Position numbers and translations under genes: made by a program. Below the pieces are notes generated by a model, which saw nothing but the letters and a program-made list of their open reading frames with translations, made no database searches and was not told the origin of the DNA. Shown here in pieces: positions 1 to 10,909 of a stretch of DNA of 64,000 bases. This stretch comes from Leishmania infantum JPCM5 (Eukaryota; Euglenozoa; Kinetoplastea; Trypanosomatida; Trypanosomatidae). Location: contig NC_009420.2 in the NCBI RefSeq assembly GCF_000002875.2, positions 60,001 through 124,000 of the forward strand. The letters run 5' to 3'. Numbering within the stretch: position 1 is the first letter of the stretch; the number at the start of each line of letters is the position of its first letter.

Positions 1-2414
1 AGTTCGACAAACAAAGCAATCGTGGAAAAAGTAACAGCGCGGGTGTTGAAGGGCAAGACGGGCATGGCCGCTTCGACTATCCCTCTGCCCACTCTCGTGT
101 CGCTACAAACAAACAAAAAAAAAGGAAAAGCCTCTGAGTTGTCTCACAAAAGTGTGACTCGGCTTTGCGGCAAACGCGGGCGCATTACCAAGAGCGCCAT
201 GTCGCCATCGGTGAAGAGAACGGCGGGGTAAAAGAAGACACAGAAATGCGGATGCTGGTTAATTGTGCATACGCCGCAGCGTCGCAGAGGACGCCAAGAG
301 GGCAAGCCGCAACACAGCTGCAATGGGCCTATTCACCATTTCTCCCCGATCTCTAGCATGCCAGGTGGTACCGCACTAATGTTTCACTCCACGCATCTGT
401 CTGAGGCACATGGGCACCGGAGGAGGGGCGTCCGGGTGCACAAACAAACGGCAATGTGCCGCCGCAGAGGGGCGCTGAGCGCCGATGTTGCGGTTTCACT
501 TTTCGTTTTTCTTCGACTGATCCGCAGCTGTAGTAATGCTTCGTCCAGTGCGGGGTAGCAGAGAGAGCGAATACGGCGCTGACCCCTCCGCCTTTCCTAG
601 TACACATCAAAGATGCAAACAAGAGCAAGCGCATGCGCGCACAAAATAGTCGCGAGGAAGAGCTCGAGAGAGCGGCATCTTCGGCAACGTCACGGTAACC
701 CTTCTTACGGCTATCTTTGACCTTTTTCCCTGTGTACTCATCCCTGCCCCCAGTCAAGTAGAAGAGACGCACACGTGTTGGATCGGTCGGCATACAAACG
801 GGTCCGCCAGCTGGCCTGCGGAAGAAAAAAAAAGATCGAGTTGACCAGAGGCTCAACACATGGAAAGGGTGGGGAACCACCAAAAGAAAGCGACCGAGAA
901 GAGCGGAATAGAAAGGGCCGAGCAAGAAGATCCTGCGAGCGAGAGAACAGAAGTTTTCCAGTGCACACGAGAAGACAAAGAAGCAGCCAAAGAGAAGGCC
1001 CAACAGCCGCTGCAGATTTAGCGAATGGGCGATGGGGGGACACGTATGGGGATCTTTGGCGGGGCTGCGAACTTCCCAACACCGTAGAGGCGTGGGAAGA
1101 GTGGGTGAGGGAACGACGGAGCTCCTGTGCTTTTCAGCACCATCACATACGCAATACGCAGTGGGCGAGAAGATCCTACGAAAGACAGAGACTGGAAACA
1201 GAACAAAAAGAGGCAGCACGGCGCCTCAAAGGGCGATCGATAGGAGAGAACACAGCAGTCCACGCTTGCACCGCCGCCGCCGCTGCGCAGTTACCCTCGT
1301 CGTTTGAGATTTGGATGGCACATTCATGTGCTGAGGGCAGTGTATTGCGCGGGTGCCTGTCAGACGCAGATACTTGCCTGTGGCTGGAGCGCTTGGGGTG
1401 CCTGTGCAACTCATTTCGCTCTAGTGCTGCAGCGGGAGGCACGTTGCGGACGGCGAATCGTCCTTTGGTCAGTCGAGAAGCCAAGCGGCAGCTGCGGAAG
1501 CGAAAGCAACGAAAAGCGAAGCAGAAATGTGTATGCGCGAACGTTGTTTGGATCCTCAACCGCGAGTCACATCCGTCGGCTGAAGGCGGTGCGTGCTGTG
1601 GTGCGCGCACGTCGCTGCTTCTCAAAGCCCTTGTCAACTTCCTCACATAGGCTCCTTGTTTTCGCGGGTACCGTTCGCGACAGCCGGCGCTTTTTCTTTT
1701 GATACAAAGAGAATACCAGAAAACGCAGAGGGTACGCAGAAAGAAACGTGTCAGGGAAGATATGCAGAAGAAGAGAGAACACGTCGGCAGAGACGGTTGA
1801 GGGCGGGGGTGGGGCGGGGACCAAGGCGCCGAAAAGGAGGGGGACTCGCAAAAAAGAGGGGAGGAGAAGCCGCATTGGTTTGGCCGACGCTATGCCCGCG
1901 TGTGTGGCGCACGCACGTTTCAAGATACTCACGCTTTCCTTTGAAATCTCTTTTTTGGTGTGGGGCACTTGGGGTTGTGGAAAGTTAAGTCCACGCGCTG
2001 CACTGCAACGGGGACGACAGGATGACACCGGCGGGCATGTGCGAAAGACAGGAGCCGGGGGAGTTACACAGCAGGGGCTGGGACTGCACAGAGGACACTC
2101 AAGCAAGCACCCAGAAAAAAGACGGAGCCCACTGGCCAACAGAGCAGGAAAATGCCAAAGTGAAAACAAACAGCACATGTGCCGGCGGCTTTTGTGCGAG
2201 CGCTCCGTACACCAGAGGATATTAATAGCCCCCCTCCCCTCTTCGCTACCTCTTGTGCCCCCCCCCTCTCGCCGTCCTCACAGCTCCTGTGCCCCCGACC
2301 GCTGAGCTGACCGCCGCACACACCGGCATACCGCACCTTACCAGTACAGAGTCTCCTCGAGAGCTTGCACGTGCAGGCCACTCGCACGCGCCGCGGAGCG
2401 TCTCACTCATGTAT
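1..2414. other. Gene-free interval at left edge
   Basis: This stretch should carry the 3' UTR of the SET-fusion gene and the 5' region of the next minus-strand gene, which lies outside the window. Long open frames occur on both strands, but their translations are low-complexity (runs of F, S, R and C) and match no family I recognise. Purine-rich runs near 1790-1870 on the plus strand are pyrimidine tracts on the transcribed strand and could serve trans-splicing. I see no RNA gene. Confidence 0.6.
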
Positions 2415-3836
2415 TCAAGGAAGAAGAGGCTTCACTGCCGATGGCACCTTGCGCAGCCACGAGTGCTCACCGTACTTGGCGAGGGAGCAGGCGTCGGCGC
2501 TGATAACACCACGGCAGCACGCCGCGCCGCACAGGCACTCGAACGGCTTCATCGTTCCGTCGCAAAAGGTGGCGTAGTCCATGCTCAAGTCCTCGCCGGC
2601 CGCAATATCGCGCGCCGCGATGACGTTAAGGGAGTACGGTGCGGCAAAGATGCAGTTCGGGTCGCACGAATGATTGATGGGCCGCCAACGCTGCGGGTCC
2701 TCCTCCCAGATGGCGTACACGTGGCCCTCGGAGTCCAGCGGCCACGCGTACTCGGTGAAGGTCTTCTTGAGCGGGTCATCCCAGTGCCGCTCCACGTGCG
2801 GGCGAGTCACCACCGCAAAGCTGCGGCACTCATCCTCGAACACCACGTCACCCTTGCGAAGAGCTTTGGTGGCACACAGGTGGTACCCTTTGCGGGAGTC
2901 CTCGTGCAGTTTGATTTCAAAGGTGGGAGCGGGGTGGAACTTTCGCGCCTCTGCCAGCAGCGAGGCGACCAGCTCTGCCGCCGTCGGCGCCGACGCCAGC
3001 AAGTTTGGCACGGCCTCCTGCAGCACGAGGTGAGGTAGGGCTGGATTCAGCACAAGATCTTCGAAACACCACTTGCCGGGGTTCTCTTTCAACGTGTTGA
3101 GCGTTAAAGACGCGACGCCACAGTCGTACAAGACGTAACGGCTGACCGCCGATCCAAAACGCTGCGCGGCTTCCTCCGCACGGGCAGCCCACAGCGGCGC
3201 CGTTGCGCATGACTCAACAGGAATGGCGGCCGCCGCCCCCTTCACGGAGCCGCCAGCAACGAGCACGCGCACCGCGCGCTCCTTTGACTCGTTTACCTCC
3301 CACGCGACGATCTTTCCATGCTCGTGAAGGGCGCGTATCAGGGTGGCCTCCACGGCATCCTGAACCGTGCAGCAGTCGCGGTAGAGTCCAAGCAGCCCGC
3401 ATGTATTGCGGATTTGTACCGGGGCTTTCAGCCTGTGCGCGGCGCGCCTCGCCGCCTCCACAGAATCGACAAGTGCAAACGGCGGCAGCGGCACATCTGC
3501 GTAGAAGAGCATCATGAGAAGCACGTCGAACGGATGGTTGAGCGTCGCAGCACGGCATCCCGTGTAGGACAGCGACGCGTGGTGAAAGAAGAGAGTGGCG
3601 AGTGCGGGCGTGACGCCACCGTTGGCGCCGCCCGACCCGTCAGTGCAGAGGTTGACCACGACTTCGTATACAGACGGACTCGCAGCGTGGATGTGCTGCA
3701 CAACGCACTGCAGCTGAGCAGCATCCTTCGCAGGGAAGAAATCACACGACTTGGGGCACGCTCGCTGAAATGCATCCAACTGCTCAGGCGTGGTGGCGGC
3801 ATCATGCACGACGGCAACGCGCTGGCTGATGGGCAT
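2415..3836 (-). CDS. ATP-grasp (D-Ala-D-Ala ligase-like)/SET domain fusion protein
   Basis: The predicted protein has 473 residues. Residues about 5-300 resemble the D-alanine-D-alanine ligase ATP-grasp fold: a VVNLCTDG strand-turn near 60-67, an LSYTGC segment near 89-94 matching the ligase 'YTG' motif, and an LNPALP segment near 263-268 where ligases have the metal-binding ENxxPG. The acidic residue of that motif is not obvious, so catalysis is doubtful. Residues about 306-424 are a SET domain, with NHSCDPNC at 388-395 and GEDLSMDYATF near 414-424. A post-SET-like cysteine group follows (CLCGAAC, 434-440). SET proteins use S-adenosylmethionine to methylate lysines; the substrate here is unknown. 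The open frame runs to 4256, but the first 140 codons are low-complexity and include a translated repeat. I therefore start at the Met at 3836. Confidence 0.85.
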   Translation of the reverse strand: MPISQRVAVVHDAATTPEQLDAFQRACPKSCDFFPAKDAAQLQCVVQHIHAASPSVYEVVVNLCTDGSGGANGGVTPALATLFFHHASLSYTGCRAATLNHPFDVLLMMLFYADVPLPPFALVDSVEAARRAAHRLKAPVQIRNTCGLLGLYRDCCTVQDAVEATLIRALHEHGKIVAWEVNESKERAVRVLVAGGSVKGAAAAIPVESCATAPLWAARAEEAAQRFGSAVSRYVLYDCGVASLTLNTLKENPGKWCFEDLVLNPALPHLVLQEAVPNLLASAPTAAELVASLLAEARKFHPAPTFEIKLHEDSRKGYHLCATKALRKGDVVFEDECRSFAVVTRPHVERHWDDPLKKTFTEYAWPLDSEGHVYAIWEEDPQRWRPINHSCDPNCIFAAPYSLNVIAARDIAAGEDLSMDYATFCDGTMKPFECLCGAACCRGVISADACSLAKYGEHSWLRKVPSAVKPLLP

Positions 3837-5408
3837 GGTCTGCGACCGATGTACCTCGGACCTACTGTGACGTCGTAGTGGCGCGTGGGGCTGCTTCGTC
3901 GGCAAGTCTATGCTATAAACGATAGAAGAAAAAGAGAGATCACAGAAAACAAAAAAGGGCACACGACTGCCTGGTGCTTGCACCTGATATCGTCTCCGCC
4001 AGAGCACGTCTGCGTGTTTCTGTATCGGTTCCTTTGGCCGATATGCACGCCACGGACAGTCACCGAAAGGAGGTGCGGAATGTGGTGCCGGGCTGGGACG
4101 TGCAAGATGATGAAGGATAGAACGCAAACCGTAACAAAAGAAGGTGCTCGCTAGGAAAGACGAGAGGCGAGTTTCCCGGATGTATGGGGCGGCTCTACGG
4201 AATCTATCTGTGTGTGTATGTGTGTGTTTTGGGGAGAGGGAGGGGAGCAAGGCCACTCCTTCAATCTGAAACGGTCGACTCTACCCCCGCGCGGTGGTTC
4301 GTTTTCTTCTCAATTACGGAATTGTGTGTGTGTGTGTGTGTGTGTGTGATGAATGAGGCCTTTCTCCGTGACGATGTGCTGACGCCAGGCGAGGAGGGGA
4401 GACCGGAGGAGGTGGTGGGGGCAGGGGCCGAGGGCAAGAAAACAAACAAAGCGGAGTCAGCGTGCGCGCCGCCGACTCTCGAGGCAGAGAGGATAGCGAG
4501 AACGCGGCACAAGAGGAGGAGCGGAAAAACGGTGGCGTGTCCACAACAATCACAAAAACCGTTGCAGCATGTGCGCTGGTCAATGCGGGTGTGGGGCGCA
4601 AGCGTGTGTCAGTGAGAACACCAAGAGAAGGCAGAAAAAACCTTGAAGGAAATTTGTCTCGGCTGCGGTGCCGATGAAGAGGGGCGAAAGTGGAGGGGCG
4701 ACAGCTGCGCAGGTAGGAGATGCACAAGATAGCTGATTGACCAGGGAGAGCAATCGGTGGCAAGCAGCAAGAAGGAAAGGGTGAAGGAAAAGCACAAAGA
4801 GGGCGTCCTCTGAAAAGGTGCAACACCGGTACGTCGGCAAGCACGCCGCTGCCTAAGTCACCGCAATCCGCCACCCTTCTATCCGTCAAAGGACGGCACG
4901 GAGAGCGCGCTGCACCACGCTTTCTGGCGTGCCTCGTCAAGAAAGCCCGTCGCCTCGCCGTTTGCTTAAAGACTGGAAGATGGCCAGAAGAACGGAAACG
5001 GCACCCTCGTGTTGCGCAGACGAGCCTTAAGCACAAGCCCTTCGGCTGCTGTGTGCTCGAGATGACCTAGGCATCTTTCGCTCAAGTTCTGCTTTGTGTG
5101 GGTGGGCGGGTTTGTCCTTTTCTACGTGTGTGCTCGGGTTGGAAAAACGGCGAGAGCAGGTTTTCCAAGACAACAGCGAAGCGCAAAGCATACACACCTC
5201 GTGCCACTGACGGGCGTGGCGGCGGTCAAGCACAAGAAAGCACGCGCACACGCACATACGTCAGGCCATACTCTCTTTCCATCGATCCTCGTGTTTCCTT
5301 GTGCGTTCTAGTGTCGCCCACTACGCTGTGCAGTGACGCTATTGGCAAGGACGCGAAACAACGTCCGCCCGGGTAGTCGTTCGCGGAGCTCGGGAGTGCG
5401 CAAGGGGC
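3837..5408. other. Intergenic spacer with GT microsatellite
   Basis: This spacer lies between DPM1 (its 3' side) and the SET-fusion gene. It holds a (TG)13 run at 4323-4348 and purine-rich plus-strand stretches that are pyrimidine tracts on the transcribed strand. I find no convincing gene; open frames here translate repeats. Confidence 0.6.
4323..4348. repeat. (TG)n microsatellite
   Basis: A perfect TG dinucleotide run of about 13 units lies in the spacer upstream of the SET-fusion gene. It reads as CA repeats on the transcribed strand, which is common in Leishmania spacers. Confidence 0.95.
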
Positions 5409-6197
5409 CTAGAAGAGCGAATGGTATAGAAACGCCACGAGATACATGGCGAACATCACAGCCACCACCACAAACACGTAGAAGAGACGGCCCAGCTTGA
5501 ACAGGTAAAGGGCGTAGAGGTGCTCGAGATAGTGGAAGATCACCTTACCGGTCAGCTTCGATTCACCATAGGTGCGAGTCGCGAAATTGAAGCCAACCTC
5601 CTCGAAGCACTGCACGCGGCACTTGACGAACAGCTCCAGCGCAATCTTGTACCCGATCGAGTTCACCTCGCCGGCGTGCCGCTTGAACACACCATCGCGA
5701 ATCCCGAAGAAGCCCGACATGGGATCAGAAAGGGTGGTGAGAGGCCGGGCCAGCAGCCGCGCCCCCCAAGAAATGAGGCGGCGGTGCGCCGGCCAGTTCT
5801 TGTCGATCTCGATTCCGGCGCCGTAGCGCGTGCCGCAGACGAACTCGACCCCATCGCGGCAGAGGGCTTTGAACAGCGCTGGCACGCACTCGGGCGGGTG
5901 CTGTAGGTCGGCATCCATCACAAGCTTGTAGGCGCCACTGGTGTGGCGCAGACCGTGAATGACGGCGCTGCTCAGGCCACGCTCCGTCGTACGAACATCC
6001 ATGTGCACGTTGAAGCCCTCTTCATGAAGCCTCTCAACAACCTCCTTCGACCCATCACGCGAGTTATCGTCCACGATGAGCATCTCGACATTCTGCGTGG
6101 GGAGGCCCTGTTCCGTCACGGCAGCGAAAACGCGGCGTATCAGCGGCTCCAAGTTCCCGCATTCCTTGTATGCGGGAACGATAATGGAATACTGCAT
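5409..6197 (-). CDS. DPM1: Dolichol-phosphate mannosyltransferase
   Basis: This 262-residue GT2-family enzyme transfers mannose from GDP-mannose to dolichol phosphate on the cytosolic face of the ER. It makes Dol-P-Man, the donor for GPI anchors and for N-glycan assembly. The N-terminus SIIVPAYKE (4-12), the VDDNSRDGS loop (about 42-50) and DADLQHPP (about 95-102) are the expected nucleotide-sugar and metal-binding motifs. One hydrophobic segment at the extreme C-terminus (about 237-260) would anchor it in the ER membrane. That is the single-subunit, yeast-type architecture rather than the mammalian form needing DPM2 and DPM3. The length fits the family and the first Met precedes the conserved core directly. 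Confidence 0.95.
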   Translation of the reverse strand: MQYSIIVPAYKECGNLEPLIRRVFAAVTEQGLPTQNVEMLIVDDNSRDGSKEVVERLHEEGFNVHMDVRTTERGLSSAVIHGLRHTSGAYKLVMDADLQHPPECVPALFKALCRDGVEFVCGTRYGAGIEIDKNWPAHRRLISWGARLLARPLTTLSDPMSGFFGIRDGVFKRHAGEVNSIGYKIALELFVKCRVQCFEEVGFNFATRTYGESKLTGKVIFHYLEHLYALYLFKLGRLFYVFVVVAVMFAMYLVAFLYHSLF

Positions 6198-7625
6198 GTT
6201 TCCAAGCTACAAGAAAAAGCGGTAGCGGGCGTACTACTCACAAAAACTAGATCAGCGCACCGACGCGCCAGCGGTTGGCGTGCGCACAGCTGCAGGGGCG
6301 GGTGTGCTGTCGGTGAAGTGTGAAACAGGTATCAGCTGCACCGCAGGAGTAGATACAAAAACACAAACAACTTGAGGAGGAGGTTCAGAAGCTCTCAGAA
6401 GTGCATGAACATCTGCGTGGGGGCGATTCCGTCGGACAGGGACAACGTGCACGGCACTTCTATATGCAGTGTGTTCGCTCTCTGCCATACAGCACGAGCT
6501 CAGCTTCACTCCACAGCGGCCCTGTCACACGCCCCATCGCCTGGTGTGAAGCAGCGCTGGAAACGCGCGTTGCAGCAACGCAACGACTCGGTCACCAGTG
6601 CACGGGCCCGGCCCACATACTCTACCCATCACGGCCGCCTCGCAGGCCGGCTCACAGCCGCTCCTCCAATCACGCCGGCCGCCACCTCTGGTACATTCCC
6701 CCTCCCCCTCCTCGTCGGGTGACACTCACGCTCCCCACCACCAGTAGGCAGTGTGCAGACGGCGGGGGGGGGGGGGGGTGAGAGACGCGTCCGAGCCACG
6801 CCGGCACTCCGCCGAATCATGTGGGTGGTACAAGCGTGTTCGCTGCCGCAGGTCTCTCCAGCGCGGCACCATCCAGGACTCGGCCACAAGCATCCCTAGC
6901 GACGCATTGCTCTGGCCGCCCCACGTCGCAGATACTTGACCCTGTCACTACCAGAGGTGGTTCGGCATATGGAGGGGATAGGCACTGCTGTGGCCTTACC
7001 ACCGATTCGGTACTGGATCCTGAAATGTCACGCACTGACATGGGCCCGCCGTCATCAGGCAATGCACACATCATACGAAAGAAAAACACAACCGAGTCGA
7101 TAGCGACGGTGGCATGCACTCACCTGCTTGAGGAGGTCCGTCCGCACAACCGGGGAGACCGGCGCGGGCGGTCGCACTAACCTTGCCCCAGCTACACAAG
7201 TGCCGGCATAGTCGCTTACAGAAGCTTGACAGCTCCACTCGCTCGCACGACTACGTGGTCACGCCGGATGAGCTCCCCGTATCGCGGCACGCGCATCTCC
7301 GGGGAGATCTTCGTGGAGCACACTTTCTACCTGGTGAACTTCCATTTCGTCTGTTTTCTAATTTTTCTCACATCTCTCTTGCTTCGTTGGAGAGAGAGAG
7401 ACCTGTGGCGTGTCGCTGCCGCCATAGCTTGCCTATGACCATCCGCGCTGAATGGCACACGCACGGAGCACGCCAACTGCCACGCCGCGCAGTTGGCGCT
7501 CAACGAGTAATGCGCCATCAAGAGGGGGACGGAAGGGCGAGAGGAATAACAGAGATGGAAACGCTACACGACAAAAAAGAACGAGAAAAGAGGTGCAAGA
7601 GCGAAGTCGCACCGCCGGAGATAGT
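6198..7625. other. Intergenic spacer containing SIDER2 copy A
   Basis: This is the interval between the FKBP12 stop and the DPM1 start. It carries a 588-bp SIDER2-like element (6471-7058, separate entry). The remaining sequence shows no gene. The element may fall in the FKBP12 3' UTR, where SIDER2 copies are known to affect mRNA stability in Leishmania. Confidence 0.7.
6471..7058 (-). mobile_element. SIDER2-type retroposon remnant, copy A
   Basis: The boundaries are set by alignment with the second copy at 15051-15634. The two copies match base for base except for one substitution (7050, C against A) and the length of a poly-G run (6764-6778, 15 bases against 11). I identify the element from the C-rich tract, the segment that reads ATATGCCGAACCACCTC on the minus strand, and its size near 0.55 kb. 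SIDERs are short degenerate retroposons related to ingi/L1Tc, found mostly in Leishmania 3' UTRs. The minus-strand orientation is the transcribed one. Near the 5' end (plus 7026-7042) the hexamer ATGTCA and its complement TGACAT flank 5 bases, a small hairpin. No target-site duplication is clear. Confidence 0.85.
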
Positions 7626-7955
7626 CTACTGTATTTTCAGCAGCTCAATCTCGAACAGCAGTGCGGCGTTTGACGGGATGTTCCAGGCAGGAAAGCCGCG
7701 ATCACCGTAGGCGTAGTCAGCCGTCATGAGCAACTCTGCCGTCTCCCCGAGCTGCATCTGCATCATGCCCTCATCCCAGCCGCGAATCACCTGGCCGACG
7801 CCCACGTTGAAGGAGAACGGGTTGTTGTCATCGCGGGTGGACCAGAACTTCTTCTTCCCATCCGCTAAGTACCCGGTGCAGTGCACGGTGATTGTCTGCC
7901 CGGCCTTTGGGGTGGCGCCACTGCCCGCCTTCATGACCGTACGAATGACGCCCAT
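7626..7955 (-). CDS. FKBP12: FKBP12-type peptidyl-prolyl cis-trans isomerase
   Basis: The protein is a single 109-residue FKBP domain with no extensions, close to the 108 residues of FKBP12. GQVIRGWDEG (about 54-63), the ADYAYG loop (about 79-84) and the C-terminal LFEIELLKI strand are diagnostic. By alignment from memory to human FKBP12, the pocket residue Tyr26 is Cys26 here, and the Asp after Phe36 is Trp38 (with one Lys inserted before the Phe). The Val-Ile-Arg-Gly-Trp floor is kept. The protein is probably cytosolic. A SIDER2 element lies about 570 bases after the stop. The start Met gives the family N-terminus MGV directly. Confidence 0.95.
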   Translation of the reverse strand: MGVIRTVMKAGSGATPKAGQTITVHCTGYLADGKKKFWSTRDDNNPFSFNVGVGQVIRGWDEGMMQMQLGETAELLMTADYAYGDRGFPAWNIPSNAALLFEIELLKIQ

Positions 7956-8919
7956 TCACACGAGGGTGCGCTTGCGGAAGTAATTGGAAGCCTAGAGAGA
8001 GGAGCGGTTGAAGCGGAGCGAACAAAAAAAAAACGCGGCAACGGCAGCGGTACGCGCAAAGGGAACCTTGGCGGCCACGCAGCGAGAGCGAGCGAGAAGG
8101 AGAGCGGCAGGCACGCAGAGAAGTAACAACATAGAGAAAGGGGGCGGGAGTAGCTTGCGGGAAGGCCGTGCAAGTGCGAGCTCGTGCACCCTTCGTTTCG
8201 GTGCACACTGGAACCCGATGGAGGATCGGCCACGACACCGCGGGAAAGCGCACAAGGGATGCGATAGTGTCATTGGAAGTGCCCCTCAGCCATTCAAGGT
8301 GACTGAGGGGAGAGGTGATTCAACGTGGTCGGCTCAGCACCACCACCACCACCACCCCTGTGGTGCGGCGTTCTTTTTTGTTTTGCCACACACGGATGCA
8401 CATGCCAGGGGAGAGAAAAGGGGACCAGATTCGCCTGCGTGCCCTCGCTCCCTTGAAAAGAGCGGATGCGCCTCAAAAGAGAAGCGGGCGCATGCGTGCC
8501 GCACAAAGGTGCAGTATGTGGGTATGGGCCGGCGCACCGAGGGCAAGAGAGTTCGGAAGAGTGCCTGGGGTGAGAGGGGAGATGACGACGAGCGGCGTTT
8601 GCAGCGTCAGGAGTGCAGTTCCCTTTTTTCCCATAGTTGTGTGCTTTTTCGGTTGAAGAAGCAAAGCCGATGTATACAATAGCCATCGCCGGTCATTCGT
8701 CACCAACAACAACGCCGCAACCTCAGAGAGAGAGCATATGTTCACATGAGAGAGAGAGGCGGCGGGAGCGCGGCATCGCGTCAGCTGGCAGGAGGGACCA
8801 CAGCGAAAAACAGTAATACAAAAAGAGAAAGAAGAAATGTCCCTTTTTCGGTTCCTTGCGCTCACACGCGCACAGCCGCCACGCACAGAGGTGCACAGGC
8901 GGCAAGGTGGCGCGGGCCG
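7956..8919. other. Intergenic spacer
   Basis: This is the 5' side of the FKBP12 gene. Purine-rich plus-strand runs, including a poly-A block near 8025-8035 and GAGAGCGAGCGAGAAGGAG near 8085-8105, give pyrimidine tracts on the transcribed strand suited to trans-splicing. A short CAC trinucleotide run sits near 8338-8355. I see no gene. Confidence 0.55.
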
Positions 8920-9594
8920 TCAGCGGAACTGCTCTCGCACACGCCCCTTGAGGGAGTCGTTCTCCTGCTCGAGCTTTTTGTTGCGCACCATCAGCTTTTC
9001 CGCGCGCGTCTCCTCCAGTAGCAGCTGCTTGCGCATCTCCTCGCGTCGCTGCGCCAGTGCATTCACACTGTTCCGCGACTCCTCCTGCACCACCCTCAGT
9101 TTCTGTTTCACCTCAGCCACCTCGCGCTTGAGCTCCTCGCACTGGGCGCGAGACTTCTCCAAACGCTGCTCCAGCTGGCGACGATCTGCCTCGAGTGACT
9201 GACACTTGTCTGCGAGGGTGTGGCGGTTGCCTGAGGCTGCTCCGCCGCTCTGAATGGCGGCAATCAGTAATACCGCGTCGCTGTAAGAGCAGGCGAACTG
9301 TGGTGACAGGTGCGGAACAAGCGAGTGAAGCTCGTAAAAGGCCGCCTCGTCGCGCTCCTCCCAGACATGCGAGGCCGCCTTCCTTGGCTCCGGCGGCGAG
9401 ACCGGCCGCGAGGAAGAGCAGCGGCGTGCAGCTCTCTGACGAACCGCGGCGGTCTCGGCCCGCGAGGCGCGATACTCTGCCTCCAGCTGCTGTAATCGCT
9501 GTGCCTGAGCGCCCGACGTCTTCAGCGGTATGAGGGTGTTTGACCTGATAGTCGGCACCTCTGGAAGGTTATCGTCATCGCTGTCGAAGAGCAT
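8920..9594 (-). CDS. Coiled-coil hypothetical protein
   Basis: I do not recognise the family. The protein has 224 residues from the Met at 9594, or 236 from 9630; I prefer the shorter form because it begins with an acidic MLFDSDDD and the extra 12 residues look incidental. The C-terminal half (about residue 125 to the end) is a long charged heptad-type coiled coil rich in Glu, Arg, Gln and Leu. A second helical, Arg/Ala-rich stretch lies at about 25-65. A short globular segment rich in Leu, Tyr and Ser (about 85-115) sits between them. A cytoskeletal or scaffold role is possible, but nothing in the sequence proves it. Confidence 0.75.
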   Translation of the reverse strand: MLFDSDDDNLPEVPTIRSNTLIPLKTSGAQAQRLQQLEAEYRASRAETAAVRQRAARRCSSSRPVSPPEPRKAASHVWEERDEAAFYELHSLVPHLSPQFACSYSDAVLLIAAIQSGGAASGNRHTLADKCQSLEADRRQLEQRLEKSRAQCEELKREVAEVKQKLRVVQEESRNSVNALAQRREEMRKQLLLEETRAEKLMVRNKKLEQENDSLKGRVREQFR

Positions 9595-10909
9595 TCGTAT
9601 AACTAAAGCGCAGACTGTTCTCGAATCCACATTTTATAAGTCGGTCGAGGCGCTCGAGGCACACGTTTCGATTCGCTATCAATGCGAAAAATGCCGAGCG
9701 TGGTTGTATGTAGTGGACTCAAGCGGCACTTCTCTCAGCAGCAAGTAGCTTACACCCTCGGGCACACCAGCTGCAGACACAAGCACACGCACGCACGCAC
9801 GGCTTTTTCTTCTTCCTCTTGGGCATGCCGTGTTGGGAGAGAGGAGTCGCGGGTGGGGGAGTACGGGAAGGACACGGTAAAAGTGAGTAGTGAGATGTTG
9901 AGCAGCAGATGCCAGCCATCCCTGCTGCTGGCTCCTACCGTGGAACGTTGGAGGAGTTCATGAGGCGTGAAAGGGGTACACAGCACCGCTTTGGCATCAA
10001 CGCCGCACCACAGAGTTTGTACGGACAAGGAAAGGTACGATCCGCCCCGTCTACGCACGGTCGTGTCTCACTCGATCTGTCGCCCTTTTCGTCATGCTCC
10101 GAGTCGATAGAGGCGCTACGCCGATGCACCGTCGAGGAAGATGCCACGCACACATACACACAAGCCTGCAAAGAAGCTTCTCCCCCTCTCCTGTGGGATG
10201 CCTTTAGGGAGCGTGTATGTGTGTAGGGGATGTGCGGCAGCGCTATCATGTTGATTCGTTAGCCACTTCCTTTCACTGAAGCGATGGGAATAGTTAGAAG
10301 CTTTTAGGGACACACATGCACACACGCGGGGTCACAACAAAAAGGCAAACAGAAAGCAGAGAAGAGACGAGCGCGCACGCATACGCAGGCGCACGAGTGA
10401 AAAAGAAAAAGCGAGAGCGAGACACGCGTGCGTGTGCACATCTCTTCTTGAACATCAAGAAATGGCCTTGTCCACTCACCGCGACGCTCCCGTCTCTCGC
10501 ATGCGCTCTCCCTCTCTTTTCGTCTTCCTGACGAGTTGCAGCGGCAGTTTTGCATTCACGGCACAGCCACTCCCCAACTTTACTTAAAATTCAAAGAGAA
10601 AGAACCTCACACCCACCCAAAAATACACGCACACAGACACCACACACACACACGCACGCACACGCGCTTGGGTAGTTAGCGCCTCACTCGGCCGGGCGCA
10701 TACACGGCGACACACGGAAGATCACGAAAACCAAAAAAAAAGAAATACAGAGACGTGCATGTGAAACTCGGACAGGCGCACGGGCAACGCACTCCCTCGG
10801 CGGTGCTATCGCAGACATCAGCGTCGTAGGGGGGCACTCTCAGGCATTCCTCTACGCAAGCGACCGCCCTTCACAGCCGCCGACCTTGCAGCGTCCAGTG
10901 TCGCCGCGC
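9595..10909. other. Intergenic spacer with CA repeats
   Basis: This spacer is the 3' side of eIF3L and the 5' side of the coiled-coil gene. It is rich in CA/GT repeats (10621-10665 and near 10140-10160) and A-runs. No convincing gene. Confidence 0.55.

Noticed and set aside
353..1219. 288-codon minus-strand frame at the left edge
   Set aside because: Its translation is dominated by F/S/R/C low-complexity and matches no fold; overlapping frames on the other strand are just as long.
775..1650. 291-codon plus-strand frame
   Set aside because: Arg/Glu/Ser-rich repeat-like translation, on the strand opposite to every supported gene, and overlapping another frame of similar quality.
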